Below, in pieces: positions 18,223 to 26,656 of a stretch of 64,000 bases of DNA (positions are counted from its first letter, which is position 1; each line of letters opens with the position of its first letter). The translations under genes and the position numbers were made by a program. The notes beneath the pieces were generated by a model. It saw nothing but the letters and a program-made list of their open reading frames with translations. It did not search any database and was not told the DNA's origin. Where the stretch lies: the NCBI RefSeq assembly GCF_947503705.1, contig NZ_CANNES010000002.1, positions 310,001 to 374,000 of the forward strand, read 5' to 3'. Source of the stretch: an uncultured Tateyamaria sp. GTDB taxonomy: Bacteria > Pseudomonadota > Alphaproteobacteria > Rhodobacterales > Rhodobacteraceae.

Positions 18223-19136
18223 CCTGCCTCACCGGTCGCTGCGATGAAGTCCAGTGTCGCCTGTGCCAGTTCCGGCCCCACATCCTCCTGAAGGAAATGA
18301 CCGGCCTCGGGCAGGATCTGATGCGCTTGGCCCGCCGCACCCGGCATCCGTTTCTGAAACACTCGTTCAATGCCCGCCATGATCTTGTCATCCGCCCCAA
18401 AGGCGGTCAGCACCGGCAGATCCAACCCACTCAACACGCGCCACGCGGCGCGATTGGGTTCAGAGGCCGGATCATCGGGATGGGATGGCACAAGGGTCGG
18501 AAACTGACGCGCACCCGCCTTGTAGCTTTCGTCCGGGTAAGGCGCGTTATACGCGGCAATCTCGGCTTCAGAAATCTTCTTGGTTGTGCCGCCATAAACG
18601 ATCCGTCCGGAATTGAAGTCTGGCACCGTCTGCGAATAGTCACGCCACGCCTCAAAAGCCGCGCCCATGGGCTGATCGCCCGTGGGCAGTGCCGTATTGG
18701 CCACGACCAGCCGGGCAAAGCGGTCGGGCATCGCGGCCAACAGGCGCAGACCGATCAAACCGCCCCAATCCTGACAGACCAGAGTGACCCCGCGCAAGTC
18801 TTGTTGCTCAAGCCAGGCGGTCATCCAATCCACATGGCGCTGATACGTGTAATCGCTGCGTTCGGCAGGTTTGTCCGACTTGCCAAAGCCCACCAGGTCC
18901 GGGGCCACAACCCGATGCCCCGCCGCAACAAAGACGGGGATCATCTTGCGATACAGATAGGACCAGGTCGGCTCCCCATGCATGCACAGGATCGGGGCGG
19001 CATCGCGCGGCCCCTCATCCAGATGATGAACACGCAACTCACCACCCTCGCCGTCGTCAATCTGGGTATAATTGGGCGCAAAATCATAGCCTGGCAGGTC
19101 GGCAAAAGCAGCATCAGGGGTACGCAGGGCTTTCAT
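18219..19136 (-). CDS. Haloalkane dehalogenase
   Basis: 305 residues, alpha/beta-hydrolase fold. The oxyanion/halide loop HGEPTWSYLYRKM (about 53-65) and the nucleophile elbow VCQDWGG, with Asp123 followed by Trp, are diagnostic for haloalkane dehalogenases. The pair of Trp residues (57 and 124) would bind the leaving halide. Catalytic acid is Asp in FGADDKIM and the base is His in EAGHFLQEDVG. The spacing is like the DhlA-type (HLD-I) subgroup. The reaction is hydrolytic release of halide from a haloalkane, giving an alcohol. Coupled to the RidA gene downstream. It is divergent from the quinone oxidoreductase gene. Confidence 0.9.
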   Translation of the reverse strand: MKALRTPDAAFADLPGYDFAPNYTQIDDGEGGELRVHHLDEGPRDAAPILCMHGEPTWSYLYRKMIPVFVAAGHRVVAPDLVGFGKSDKPAERSDYTYQRHVDWMTAWLEQQDLRGVTLVCQDWGGLIGLRLLAAMPDRFARLVVANTALPTGDQPMGAAFEAWRDYSQTVPDFNSGRIVYGGTTKKISEAEIAAYNAPYPDESYKAGARQFPTLVPSHPDDPASEPNRAAWRVLSGLDLPVLTAFGADDKIMAGIERVFQKRMPGAAGQAHQILPEAGHFLQEDVGPELAQATLDFIAATGEAG

Positions 19137-19224
19137 GGCATCCTCCTTTTACGGTAGGTCCAGCCTATCAATCCAATTCCGCATGACCAGCCCCATGGCC
19201 CTGCACCCCAAAAAGAGCATCAAA

Positions 19225-20217
19225 ATGCACGCAATATCCTACACCCGATTTGGCGCCGCCGCAGACGTATTGGAACCCGTGGCGCTGCCGACGCCCGATC
19301 CCGAGCCGGGCGAAGTGCTGGTGGAACTGGCGGTTTCGGGCGTTAATCCCTCGGACGTCAAGGCGCGCGCGGGCACGCGACCCGGTGTGGTCAAACCCGC
19401 CTTTGACCGGATCGTGCCGCACAGCGATGGCGCGGGCACGATCGTGGCTGTGGGCGAAGGGGTCGACACCACCCGGATCGGCACCCGCGTCTGGATCTGG
19501 AATGGCCAATGGCAGCGCGCCTTTGGTACAGCCGCCACGCATATCTGCGTTCCGGTGATGCAGGCCGTGCCGCTGCCCGATGCCGTCTCTTTCGAGACGG
19601 GGGCCACCTTGGGCATTCCGGGGCTGACGGCCTGTCACGCCGTCTTTGGCGGTGGCGAGGTCATGGGCAAAACGCTTTTGATCCAGGGCGGGGCAGGCAC
19701 CGTTGGGCTGCTGGCGGTGCAACTGGCCAAATGGGGCGGCGCAAAGGTCATCACGACCACCGGTGCCACGGGTTCCGAGGCCGCGACCAACGCGGGGGCG
19801 GACGTGGTGCTGGATTACGGCGCGGAAGAGATGGCCAATCAAATTCTCGCGGCCAATAACGGCCAACCCATTGACCGGATCATCGAGGTCGAATTTGGCC
19901 TCAACATCGACACCGACGCCGCCGTCATTGCCCCCAACGGCACCATCGCCGCCTATGGCTCGGCCAAGGCGATGACAGCCGAACTGAATTTTGGCCCCCT
20001 CCTTTTCAAGGCGGCGACCATCGACATCATCCTGATATATCTCTTGCCCAAACCCGAACGGGACGCGGCCATCGCGCGGCTGCATGCGGCACTGGCGGAT
20101 GGGGCGCTGCATTGCCCCGTGGCACAGGTCTTCGCCCTCAAGGACTGCGCCGCCGCCCACAAGGCGGTCGAGGCGGGCACGCGCAACGGCGCCATTCTGC
20201 TGGACACAACCGCATGA
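19225..20217 (+). CDS. NADPH:quinone oxidoreductase (zeta-crystallin-like, zinc-free MDR)
   Basis: 330 residues of the medium-chain dehydrogenase fold. AVSGVNPSDVKARAG replaces the zinc-ligand region of alcohol dehydrogenases, so it is a zinc-free quinone reductase type. The nucleotide-binding loop is LLIQGGAGTVGLLAVQLAKWGGAKVITTT. ATG 19225 is preferred: a purine-rich AAAAAGAGC precedes it and the family match begins there. Two upstream in-frame ATGs (19183, 19195) are alternatives. The stop overlaps the MscS start by 4 nt (ATGA). Confidence 0.87.
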   Translation: MHAISYTRFGAAADVLEPVALPTPDPEPGEVLVELAVSGVNPSDVKARAGTRPGVVKPAFDRIVPHSDGAGTIVAVGEGVDTTRIGTRVWIWNGQWQRAFGTAATHICVPVMQAVPLPDAVSFETGATLGIPGLTACHAVFGGGEVMGKTLLIQGGAGTVGLLAVQLAKWGGAKVITTTGATGSEAATNAGADVVLDYGAEEMANQILAANNGQPIDRIIEVEFGLNIDTDAAVIAPNGTIAAYGSAKAMTAELNFGPLLFKAATIDIILIYLLPKPERDAAIARLHAALADGALHCPVAQVFALKDCAAAHKAVEAGTRNGAILLDTTA

Positions 20218-21536
20218 TCCGCGTCCTTCTCATTCTGCTCTGCCTCGGGGCAAACCCGGTCTGGGCCCAGACCACCGAACAACCTCAAGGCAGCATCGAG
20301 GTTGAGGACAGCGCAACGCAGGACGCCGCCATCGCCGTGCGCATTCGCGACATCCTGAATGAATTGGACGGATATGAAGAAGTGACGGTGACCGTGTCCT
20401 CGGGCATCGTCACCTTGCGGGGCACCACGCTTGATGCCGCTGCCGCTGCGCGCCTGAACGAGATTGCAGCGCGGGTCGTGGGCGTCGTCGCCATCGAAAA
20501 CGAAGTGGTCGAAACCACCGATGTGGTGGCCCGGCTCAATCCGGCAGTCGAACGGTTCCAGAACCGGTTCAATCAGGCGGTGGCACTCTTGCCGCTGGCG
20601 GCTGTGGCACTGCTGTCATTTTTACTGATTCTGACGGCGGGGATATTCCTGGCGCGGATGCGCAATCCATGGGACCGGATCGCACCGAACAAGTTCATCG
20701 CTGACATCTACCGCCAGATCGTGCGCATCGCCTTCTTTGTGGGCGGGCTGGTAATTGCACTCGATATCCTCGGGGCCACTGCGCTTTTGGGCACGATCCT
20801 CGGGGCTGCGGGTATCGTGGGCCTCGCCATCGGTTTTGCCGTGCGCGATTCGGTCGAAAACTTTATCGCCTCGATCATGCTGTCGATCCGGCAGCCCTTT
20901 CGGCCAAACGACATCGTCGAGATCGAAGGGGACATCGGCAAGGTGATCCGGCTCACCAGCCGCGCCACCATCCTGCTCAGCTTTGATGGCAACCACATCC
21001 GCATTCCCAATGCGACCGTCTTCAAAAGCCGGATCGTGAACTATTCCACAAATGACGCCCGCCGCTTCGACTTCGAGATCGGTGTCGCCTCGGATGCGGA
21101 TCTCGATCAGGTGCGGACCCTGACCGACGACGTGGTTGCAGGCCTGCCCTTTGTGCTGGCCGAACCGGCGCCGATGTCCTGGATCGACAGGATCGGGGAC
21201 GGGGCCGTGATCCTCTTTGTGACAGGCTGGATTGACCAAAACCACACCTCGCTGGCCCTGGCCAAGGGCGAAGCGATCCGCATGGTCAAAGCCGCCATCG
21301 AGGCCGAAGACATCGAAGTGCCTGACACCACCTACCGCATCCAGATGGTCGGCGGCACGCCAGCACCATTTGAAGCCACAAGCCCCGCACCCAAAGCGCC
21401 AGAGCAAAAAATCACCCCTGTCGTGGCAACAGATGTCGAAGACACATCCAAGGCTGCCCTGGACCGCATCGTGGAAGCCGAGCGCAGCGACCCGGAAACG
21501 CCGGACCTGCTGACAGAGAACGGGTTGAAGGAATGA
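20214..21536 (+). CDS. BON-domain mechanosensitive ion channel (MscS family)
   Basis: 440 residues. There is a signal peptide (MIRVLLILLCLGANPVWAQ). A BON domain at about 35-105 (VTVTVSSGIVTLRGTTLD) should lie in the periplasm and bind lipid or envelope components. Two to three transmembrane segments follow, the last being the pore helix with LLGTILGAAGIVGLAIGFA. The cytoplasmic MscS beta domain follows (FIASIMLSIRQPFRPNDIVEIEG, IRIPNATVFKSRIVNYS). The last 60 residues are Pro/Ala/Glu-rich and probably disordered. It would release solutes upon osmotic downshock. Start by overlap with the upstream stop. Confidence 0.9.
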   Translation: MIRVLLILLCLGANPVWAQTTEQPQGSIEVEDSATQDAAIAVRIRDILNELDGYEEVTVTVSSGIVTLRGTTLDAAAAARLNEIAARVVGVVAIENEVVETTDVVARLNPAVERFQNRFNQAVALLPLAAVALLSFLLILTAGIFLARMRNPWDRIAPNKFIADIYRQIVRIAFFVGGLVIALDILGATALLGTILGAAGIVGLAIGFAVRDSVENFIASIMLSIRQPFRPNDIVEIEGDIGKVIRLTSRATILLSFDGNHIRIPNATVFKSRIVNYSTNDARRFDFEIGVASDADLDQVRTLTDDVVAGLPFVLAEPAPMSWIDRIGDGAVILFVTGWIDQNHTSLALAKGEAIRMVKAAIEAEDIEVPDTTYRIQMVGGTPAPFEATSPAPKAPEQKITPVVATDVEDTSKAALDRIVEAERSDPETPDLLTENGLKE

Positions 21537-21599
21537 TGCGTTTTTTGCCGCAAAAGGCCTTGCGTGCCGAGCCACACCAGACTAATTAGCCCCTCACGT

Positions 21600-21674
21600 T
21601 GGGATGTAGCCAAGTGGTAAGGCAACTGTTTTTGGTACAGTGTACCGTAGGTTCGAATCCTACCATCCCAGCCA
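21600..21674 (+). tRNA. tRNA-Gln (anticodon TTG)
   Basis: A complete cloverleaf. The acceptor arms are TGGGATG / CATCCCA, the D arm GCC / GGC, the anticodon stem ACTGT / ACAGT with loop TTTTGGT (anticodon TTG), and the T arm GTAGG-TTCGAAT-CCTAC. The discriminator is G and the 3' CCA is encoded in the DNA (21672-21674). Confidence 0.97.
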
Positions 21675-21832
21675 CCTTCTCCGTCCAGTTCCGCACGCTA
21701 TAGGGATCGCATAGAGCGACCGGTTAAAGCAGTCTGTCTCGCGCACATCAAAACGATCTCGGGAATCGGTCCGGCCTGACCAACATCAGTGCGCACCGGT
21801 TTACAAACGGCACACCGCGCAGGCGATATTCG

Positions 21833-22978
21833 TCAGTCGCGGATGCGGCCAAAGGTGGACAGCCGGTTGATCTCGTCCAACCGCTCCAGGTTAACCACCG
21901 TGGACAGCATCAGCCTGTCATGGCTCCAATCGCCAGGGCTTTGGATCGCCATCGCCGTCAGCATCACGGCCGCCATCAAGGGCAAAACCGTGGCCGCATA
22001 GACCAGACGCGGGTGGCGCAGGCTGCGGGCGTCGAACAGGGTCATGATCCGCCGCTCAAGAAAGCTCATCTTGCCATCGCGCAGCGCCGAACGATCCGCC
22101 GTCACCAGCGTCACCTTTGGCACCGCGACAACAAACGTGCGATCCCGGCGCAGGGTCTGTTGGCACACGTTCAACAGCGTATCGCTATAGGCCTTGATCC
22201 CGATCCGTCCCGAGGTCAGCACTTGCTGATCACAGCTCAGCTCGCGCAAGTCTTCGACGTGGCGCTTCCACGCATGGTAGGCGGGGTTGAGGAAAAAGAA
22301 GGGCTTGAGGACCTCCAGCAGGATTTCCCACTCGATATCGCCCTGGCGCAGATGCTGGAACTCATGCGCGATAGACACCTTGAGCGCCTCGCTATCGGTC
22401 AGCATATGGGATGGAATCACCACGTAGTAATGGCGCAGCCCCCGGGTCGAGAACGGCACCAACGTACGATCCGACAGCCGGATATGGACCCGCCCAAAAG
22501 ACCGCCAATCATAGCTGGCCGATACAATCTTGCCCAGGCAGAACATCGAAAACACAAGCCGCCCGGTGCCGACGACAAGGCCCGTCAAAAAGGCAGCAAT
22601 GGCGGCCCAGGCCACCCAACTGCCCGCCCGCATAACATCGGCCGTAAACGTGTCACGCAATTGCAAGAGCCGCTCAAACTCGCTCGCCTTCATCTCGAAT
22701 CCGCCATTGAGGTAATAGGCGACAATCATGTCAGAGAAGGTCACATTGACCCCCGGCCCCAGCAGCGCGGTCTGCGCGGCACTCAGCCCGAGGATCAAAA
22801 AGGGCGAAAAGACGATGGCCAGAAAGACGGTGTTCAGCAACAGCAATTGCGTTGTGTAGGCGTGGCGCAGCCCGGTGTGATCCAGCACAAGGCGCGCTGC
22901 GCGCCACAGGACAAAAGCCACAAGAAAGAGGATATTGGCATTGAGGAAAGCGTCGAGGACGACATCACCCGGTATCAT
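21833..22978 (-). CDS. M56 family (BlaR1-like) membrane metallopeptidase
   Basis: 381 residues. There are N-terminal membrane segments (NANILFLVAFVLW, LLLLNTVFLAIVFSPFLILG), another at about 120-140 and a C-terminal one. The zinc-protease motif HExxH is present in VSIAHEFQHLRQGDIEW, with the third ligand probably in LRELSCDQQVL. This is the sensor-protease of the BlaR1/MecR1 type. There is no penicillin-binding sensor domain at the C terminus, where BlaR1 has one, so the signal is not a beta-lactam bound in that way. It overlaps the BlaI-like gene upstream by 14 nt, and should cleave that repressor on signal. Confidence 0.87.
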   Translation of the reverse strand: MIPGDVVLDAFLNANILFLVAFVLWRAARLVLDHTGLRHAYTTQLLLLNTVFLAIVFSPFLILGLSAAQTALLGPGVNVTFSDMIVAYYLNGGFEMKASEFERLLQLRDTFTADVMRAGSWVAWAAIAAFLTGLVVGTGRLVFSMFCLGKIVSASYDWRSFGRVHIRLSDRTLVPFSTRGLRHYYVVIPSHMLTDSEALKVSIAHEFQHLRQGDIEWEILLEVLKPFFFLNPAYHAWKRHVEDLRELSCDQQVLTSGRIGIKAYSDTLLNVCQQTLRRDRTFVVAVPKVTLVTADRSALRDGKMSFLERRIMTLFDARSLRHPRLVYAATVLPLMAAVMLTAMAIQSPGDWSHDRLMLSTVVNLERLDEINRLSTFGRIRD

Positions 22979-23360
22979 TTTTCAACCTCCGATCCACGAG
23001 TGCCCGGATTTGCCCCAATGCCTCTTCGGTCAGGCTGTCATCATTGACCAGCCGCGCCACAAGGGACGCGGGCGTGTCATCAAACAGTTTCATCGAGAGG
23101 TCTTTCAGTGAGCGGGTCTGATACGCGTCCTTGGCCAGTGTCGGGATAAAAACATGGCGTTTGCCATCCTTCCGACTGGTCACGAATTCCTTTTGTTCCA
23201 GGATGCGCAGGATGGTCGCCGCAGAGGTATAGGCCAGGTTCCGGGTCTCGGGCAGTTGGTTCAGCACATCACGCACTGTTCCCTCGCCCAGGGCCCAAAG
23301 CTCATTCATGAACTCAAGCTCAACTTCCGTCAGCAGATCGCTTTTCTTCTTCTGTCTCAT
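22965..23360 (-). CDS. BlaI/MecI/CopY family transcriptional repressor
   Basis: 131 residues with a winged helix: LTEVELEFMNELWALGEGTVRDVL, then the recognition part YTSAATILRILEQKEFVTSRKDGKRHVFIP. The C-terminal dimer helix is LFDDTPASLVARLVNDDSL. It is co-transcribed with the M56 protease, the classic repressor-plus-protease arrangement. A perfect palindrome 49 nt upstream of ATG 23360 is a likely operator for autoregulation. No beta-lactamase or transporter target gene is adjacent, so its regulon lies elsewhere. Start chosen because family homology begins at this ATG; the frame stays open upstream. Confidence 0.9.
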   Translation of the reverse strand: MRQKKKSDLLTEVELEFMNELWALGEGTVRDVLNQLPETRNLAYTSAATILRILEQKEFVTSRKDGKRHVFIPTLAKDAYQTRSLKDLSMKLFDDTPASLVARLVNDDSLTEEALGQIRALVDRRLKNDTG

Positions 23361-23408
23361 ACCATCCCATTCGCGTGCATCTGCCCACTCGTTATGGGGG
23401 GCGAGTAA

Positions 23409-23426
23409 ATACGAAAACTTTCGTAT
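23409..23426 (-). promoter_or_regulatory. Palindromic operator of the BlaI-like repressor
   Basis: Perfect inverted repeat ATACGAAA-AC-TTTCGTAT, 49 bp upstream of the BlaI-like start codon and in the only gap of this operon. The spacing and AT-rich arms are like BlaI/MecI/CopY operators (TACA-type half sites), though the bases differ. Confidence 0.7.
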
Positions 23427-23440
23427 CTCAAAATGATTTC

Positions 23441-23719
23441 TCAGACCTTCCAGAAGCAGAAGACGCCCCAGGCCAGTGAAATGCCCAAAGGCACCCACAG
23501 CGGTTCACCAAAAATGCCCAGCCAGGCGAGGAAGACATAAGCCGATCCAAGCAGCGTCAGAAACAGCCGGTCGCCCCGCGTCGTGGTCAGGCCCAGCGCG
23601 CCTTTGCGCTCGGAGGTCCCGGGCTTTTTGATCTCGATAAAGGTGATGATCGCCATGGCCGTGAACAGGGCGATGAAAAACGCGCCCGTGGGCCAGGTCC
23701 ATGCCATCCAGGTCAACAT
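23441..23719 (-). CDS. DUF2160 family membrane protein of the glycerol ABC transporter operon
   Basis: 92 residues with three hydrophobic segments (WTWPTGAFFIALFTAMAIITFIE, LFLTLLGSAYVFLAWLGIF, WVPLGISLAWGVFCFW). GTSERKGALGLTTTRGDRLF in the loop is a family signature. DUF2160 proteins are found with the GlpSTPQV glycerol ABC importer of alphaproteobacteria, and this gene is exactly there, 1 nt after the permease glpQ stop. The function is unknown; an accessory membrane subunit is plausible. ATG 23719 is used because the membrane protein begins there. Confidence 0.85.
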   Translation of the reverse strand: MLTWMAWTWPTGAFFIALFTAMAIITFIEIKKPGTSERKGALGLTTTRGDRLFLTLLGSAYVFLAWLGIFGEPLWVPLGISLAWGVFCFWKV

Positions 23720-23720
23720 C

Positions 23721-24518
23721 TCACACCCTCCCCATTGCAAAGCCCTTGGCGATATAGTTCCGCACAAAATAGATCACGATGGCGCCCGGGATGATGGTCA
23801 GGGTCCCTGCGGCAGCCAGCAGGCCCAGCTCATAGCCCGCCGACGAGGCCGTCTTGGTCATCTCCGCCGCAATGGGTTTGGCCTGCACCGCCGTCAGAGT
23901 CTTGGCCAGCAGCAGCTCGACCCAAGAGAACATGAAGCAGAAGAACGCCGCGACCCCCACGCCCGCCTTGATCGTCGGCAGGAAAATGGTGACGAAAAAG
24001 CGCGGGAAGGAATAACCATCGACATAGGCCGTCTCGTCCAGCTCTTTCGGCACGCCGCTCATGAACCCCTCCAGAATCCACACCGCCAGCGGGATGTTAA
24101 AGAGGCAATGGGCCAGCGCCACGGCCAGATGCGTGTCAAACAGGCCGACAGAGGAATAGAGTTGAAAGAACGGCAAGGCAAACACAGCCGCCGGCGCCAT
24201 CCGGTTCGTCAGCAGCCAGAAAAACAGCGTCTTGTCCCCAAGGAACCGATAACGCGAGAACGCATAGGCCGCAGGCAGCGCGACACAGATCGAGATGACG
24301 GTGTTCAGCGACACATAGATGATCGAGTTGAAATAGCCCCAATACCAGCTCGGATCGGTGAAAATGACCCGGTAATTCTCCAGCGTGAAGGTCTGGGGAA
24401 AGAGGCTGAAACCCGACAGAATCTCGTTCGTGGTGCGGAAACTCATGGCGACAAGCCAGTAGATCGGCAGCATCAGAAACAGGATGTAGACGATGGGGAT
24501 CAAAGAGCGTTTACGCAT
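23721..24518 (-). CDS. glpQ: Glycerol-type ABC transporter permease GlpQ
   Basis: 265 residues, MalG-type permease with six membrane segments. The cytoplasmic coupling motif for the ATPase is KELDETAYVDGYSFPRFFVTIFLP (EAA loop, ending xxxxxFFxIxLP). It forms the channel with GlpP. The start at ATG 24518 (MRKRSLIPIVYILFLMLP) is at the beginning of homology. The frame remains open through the whole 204-nt gap to a TTG at 24713, but that extension is Pro/Gly/Arg-rich and is the translation of a repeat element, so it is not accepted. Followed 1 nt later by the DUF2160 gene. Confidence 0.9.
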   Translation of the reverse strand: MRKRSLIPIVYILFLMLPIYWLVAMSFRTTNEILSGFSLFPQTFTLENYRVIFTDPSWYWGYFNSIIYVSLNTVISICVALPAAYAFSRYRFLGDKTLFFWLLTNRMAPAAVFALPFFQLYSSVGLFDTHLAVALAHCLFNIPLAVWILEGFMSGVPKELDETAYVDGYSFPRFFVTIFLPTIKAGVGVAAFFCFMFSWVELLLAKTLTAVQAKPIAAEMTKTASSAGYELGLLAAAGTLTIIPGAIVIYFVRNYIAKGFAMGRV

Positions 24519-24540
24519 GGCCAAAATCTCCGCCAAAGCC

Positions 24541-24673
24541 CGCCTGCGCCAAGCCCGACCTCGGGAGGCGATCAAGCTTGTTCCACCCTTCGAGCCAAGA
24601 ACGGCAGATGTCCCAAGCACGACGGTCGTTGCAGAAAGCCCTCCTGGGGGGGAGGTCGGGCTTGGCGCATGCG
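24541..24673 (-). repeat. Long inverted-repeat element between glpP and glpQ
   Basis: Arms 24546-24562 and 24652-24668 are perfect 17-bp reverse complements (GCGCCAAGCCCGACCTC / GAGGTCGGGCTTGGCGC). Pairing continues for one more base and, after one mismatch, for three more, giving about 21 paired bases round an 89-nt loop. The loop contains a G/C run and a small dyad, ACGAC / GTCGT. It fills the only large gap (204 nt) between otherwise overlapping or nearly touching genes of the glp operon. It may be a dispersed palindromic repeat (miniature-element-like) or an RNA structure tuning glpQ expression. No target-site duplication was found. Confidence 0.7.
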
Positions 24674-24722
24674 CGCCGGTCATGCACGACATCAGCCGTC
24701 CCGCGATGTACAAACGACCCCA

Positions 24723-25586
24723 TCATTGCGCGTCATCCTTAGTCATCAAGGTATAGAACAGCCACGACACCAGCAGCGTGATCGCGAAATAGATCAGCGA
24801 CATCGCCGCCGCCGGACCCAGATCAAACTGGCCAAGCGCGATCTTCACCAGATCAATCGACAGCAAGGTCGTCGAGTTGCCCGGGCCCCCACCGGTCAAA
24901 ACAAACGGCTCCGTATAGATGTTGAAGCTGTCCATGAAGCGCAGCAAAATCGCGATGGTCAGAACCGTCTTCATCTTGGGCAACTGGATATAGCGGAACA
25001 CCTTCCAGGGGGACGCCCCGTCAATCTTGGCCGCCTGGTAATAGGCATCCGGGATCGACACGAGGCCCGCATAGCTCAGCAACACAACCAGCGAGGTCCA
25101 GTGCCAGACATCCATCGTCACAATGGTGATCCAGGCCGCCAGCGGGCTACGGGTCATGTTATATTCAATGCCCAGAACCTCGTTCACGAAATACCCCAAA
25201 AGACCGATATCCGGCAGGGTAAAGATGTTCCACATCGCCCCCACCACGTTCCACGGTATCAGCATGGGCAGGGCCATGGTCACCAGACAAACAGGCACCC
25301 AAATGCCCTTGCGGGGCATCGACAGGGCGATGATAATGCCCAAAGGCACCTCGATGATCAGGATCAGAAAGGTGAACAGAAACTGCCGCCCCAACGCGTC
25401 GTGAAAGCGATCCGAGCGCAGGATTTGCTCGAACCAGCTCAGCCCCTCCCAGAAAAACAGGTTGTTCCCAAAGGTTTCCTGCACCGAGTAATTGACCACC
25501 GTCATGATCGGAATCAGCGCGTTGAACGCAACCAGCAGCAGCACCGGCAGAACAAAGAACCACGCCTTCTGGTTTTCGGTTTTCAT
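24723..25586 (-). CDS. glpP: Glycerol-type ABC transporter permease GlpP
   Basis: 287 residues, MalF-type permease with about six membrane segments, beginning KAWFFVLPVLLLVAFNALIP. The EAA loop is SIPDAYYQAAKIDGASPWKVFRYIQLP and is followed by FVLTGGGPGNSTTLLSID, a hallmark of this sugar/polyol permease group. The start overlaps the glpT stop by 4 nt (ATGA). Its stop is followed by the unusual 204-nt gap before glpQ. Confidence 0.92.
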   Translation of the reverse strand: MKTENQKAWFFVLPVLLLVAFNALIPIMTVVNYSVQETFGNNLFFWEGLSWFEQILRSDRFHDALGRQFLFTFLILIIEVPLGIIIALSMPRKGIWVPVCLVTMALPMLIPWNVVGAMWNIFTLPDIGLLGYFVNEVLGIEYNMTRSPLAAWITIVTMDVWHWTSLVVLLSYAGLVSIPDAYYQAAKIDGASPWKVFRYIQLPKMKTVLTIAILLRFMDSFNIYTEPFVLTGGGPGNSTTLLSIDLVKIALGQFDLGPAAAMSLIYFAITLLVSWLFYTLMTKDDAQ

Positions 25587-26656
25587 GACGCAATCTCCGT
25601 TGCTAGCCAGCCATCGCGATAAAGCCGCGTTTGATCCGCGCGAAAGGCCAGATGCACGGTCGCGCCCTGTTCCGGCGCGGCCCCTTCAATGATCGCTTTG
25701 ACAGAGGTATCGCCCACCATCGCCTCAACCACACTGTGGCGTCCCACATCCGACACCTTGCGCACACGCGCTTCCAAACCCGCATCACCCAGCGACACAA
25801 ATTCAGGGCGGATACCGATCTGCGTAGCCCCCCCCTGCCCTGTGACTTTACCTTCAATCGCAATAGGTTGCCCTTCGAACCGAACTGTGCCGCCGTCTTC
25901 GGACGCATCCAAAACGTTCATGCCGGGCGAGCCGATGAAGTGGCCCACAAAGGTGTGCTGCGGCCGCTCGAACAGCTCAACCGGCGTGCCGATCTGCACA
26001 ATTTCACCGTCCTGCATCACGACGACCTGATCGGCAAAGGTCAGCGCCTCTGTCTGATCATGGGTCACATAGATCATCGTCGCGCGGACCTGCTGGTGCA
26101 GCTCTTTCAACTTGCTCCGCAGCTTCCACTTCAAATGCGGATCAATCACGGTCAGAGGTTCGTCAAACATCACGACATTCACGTCGTCGCGGACAAGGCC
26201 CCGGCCCATGGAAATCTTCTGCTTGTTGTCAGGTGACAGATGCGAGGCGCGGGTCTTCAGCATCTCGGTCACTTCGAGCATCTCGGCAATCTCGCGGACC
26301 CGCGTATCGACATGCGCCTCTGCCACGCCGCGATTGCGCAGGGGAAAGGCCAGATTGTCGTAGACAGTCATGGTGTCGTAGATCACCGGAAACTGAAACA
26401 CCTGCGCGATGTTGCGTTGATCGGGGGGCAGGCCCGTCACGTCGCGGTCGTCAAACAGGATACGCCCCTCGGACGGCGTCAGCAGACCCGAAATGATGTT
26501 GAGCAACGTGGACTTGCCACAGCCCGACGGGCCCAGCAGCGCATAGGCGCCGCCATCCTGCCAATCGAGGTCAATCTTCTTGAGCGCGTAGTCCGCGGGT
26601 TTGCCGGGCTTCGGCAAATAGGAGTGACGCAGGTTGGAGAGGGTGATTTTAGCCAC
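25583..26656 (-). CDS. glpT: Glycerol-type ABC transporter ATPase GlpT (degenerate signature motif)
   Basis: 357 residues. Walker A GPSGCGKST, Q-loop in IAQVFQFPVIYD, Walker B VVMFDEPLTVID and switch His in YVTHDQTEA are all intact. The signature motif, normally LSGGQ, is LSPDNKQKISMGRGL, so this subunit cannot offer a consensus signature to its partner. The C-terminal regulatory beta domain is of the MalK type. It pairs with GlpS, whose defect is complementary. The start is GTG 26656, whose G is also the last base of the glpS TAG stop. Confidence 0.92.
   Translation of the reverse strand: MAKITLSNLRHSYLPKPGKPADYALKKIDLDWQDGGAYALLGPSGCGKSTLLNIISGLLTPSEGRILFDDRDVTGLPPDQRNIAQVFQFPVIYDTMTVYDNLAFPLRNRGVAEAHVDTRVREIAEMLEVTEMLKTRASHLSPDNKQKISMGRGLVRDDVNVVMFDEPLTVIDPHLKWKLRSKLKELHQQVRATMIYVTHDQTEALTFADQVVVMQDGEIVQIGTPVELFERPQHTFVGHFIGSPGMNVLDASEDGGTVRFEGQPIAIEGKVTGQGGATQIGIRPEFVSLGDAGLEARVRKVSDVGRHSVVEAMVGDTSVKAIIEGAAPEQGATVHLAFRADQTRLYRDGWLATEIAS

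Noticed and set aside
21600-21674. tRNA-Gln as an integration site for a mobile element
   Set aside because: No integrase, no direct repeat of the tRNA 3' end and no accessory genes follow; the neighbours are ordinary.
24519-24713. N-terminal extension of GlpQ by 65 residues, from a TTG at 24713
   Set aside because: The extension is low-complexity and translated from the inverted-repeat element. The permease homology starts at ATG 24518.
23583-25622. A 679-codon open frame on the plus strand, opposite the glp operon
   Set aside because: It is antisense to well supported DUF2160, glpQ and glpP genes, is rich in Arg, Gln and His and has no recognisable domain. High G+C makes long antisense frames common.
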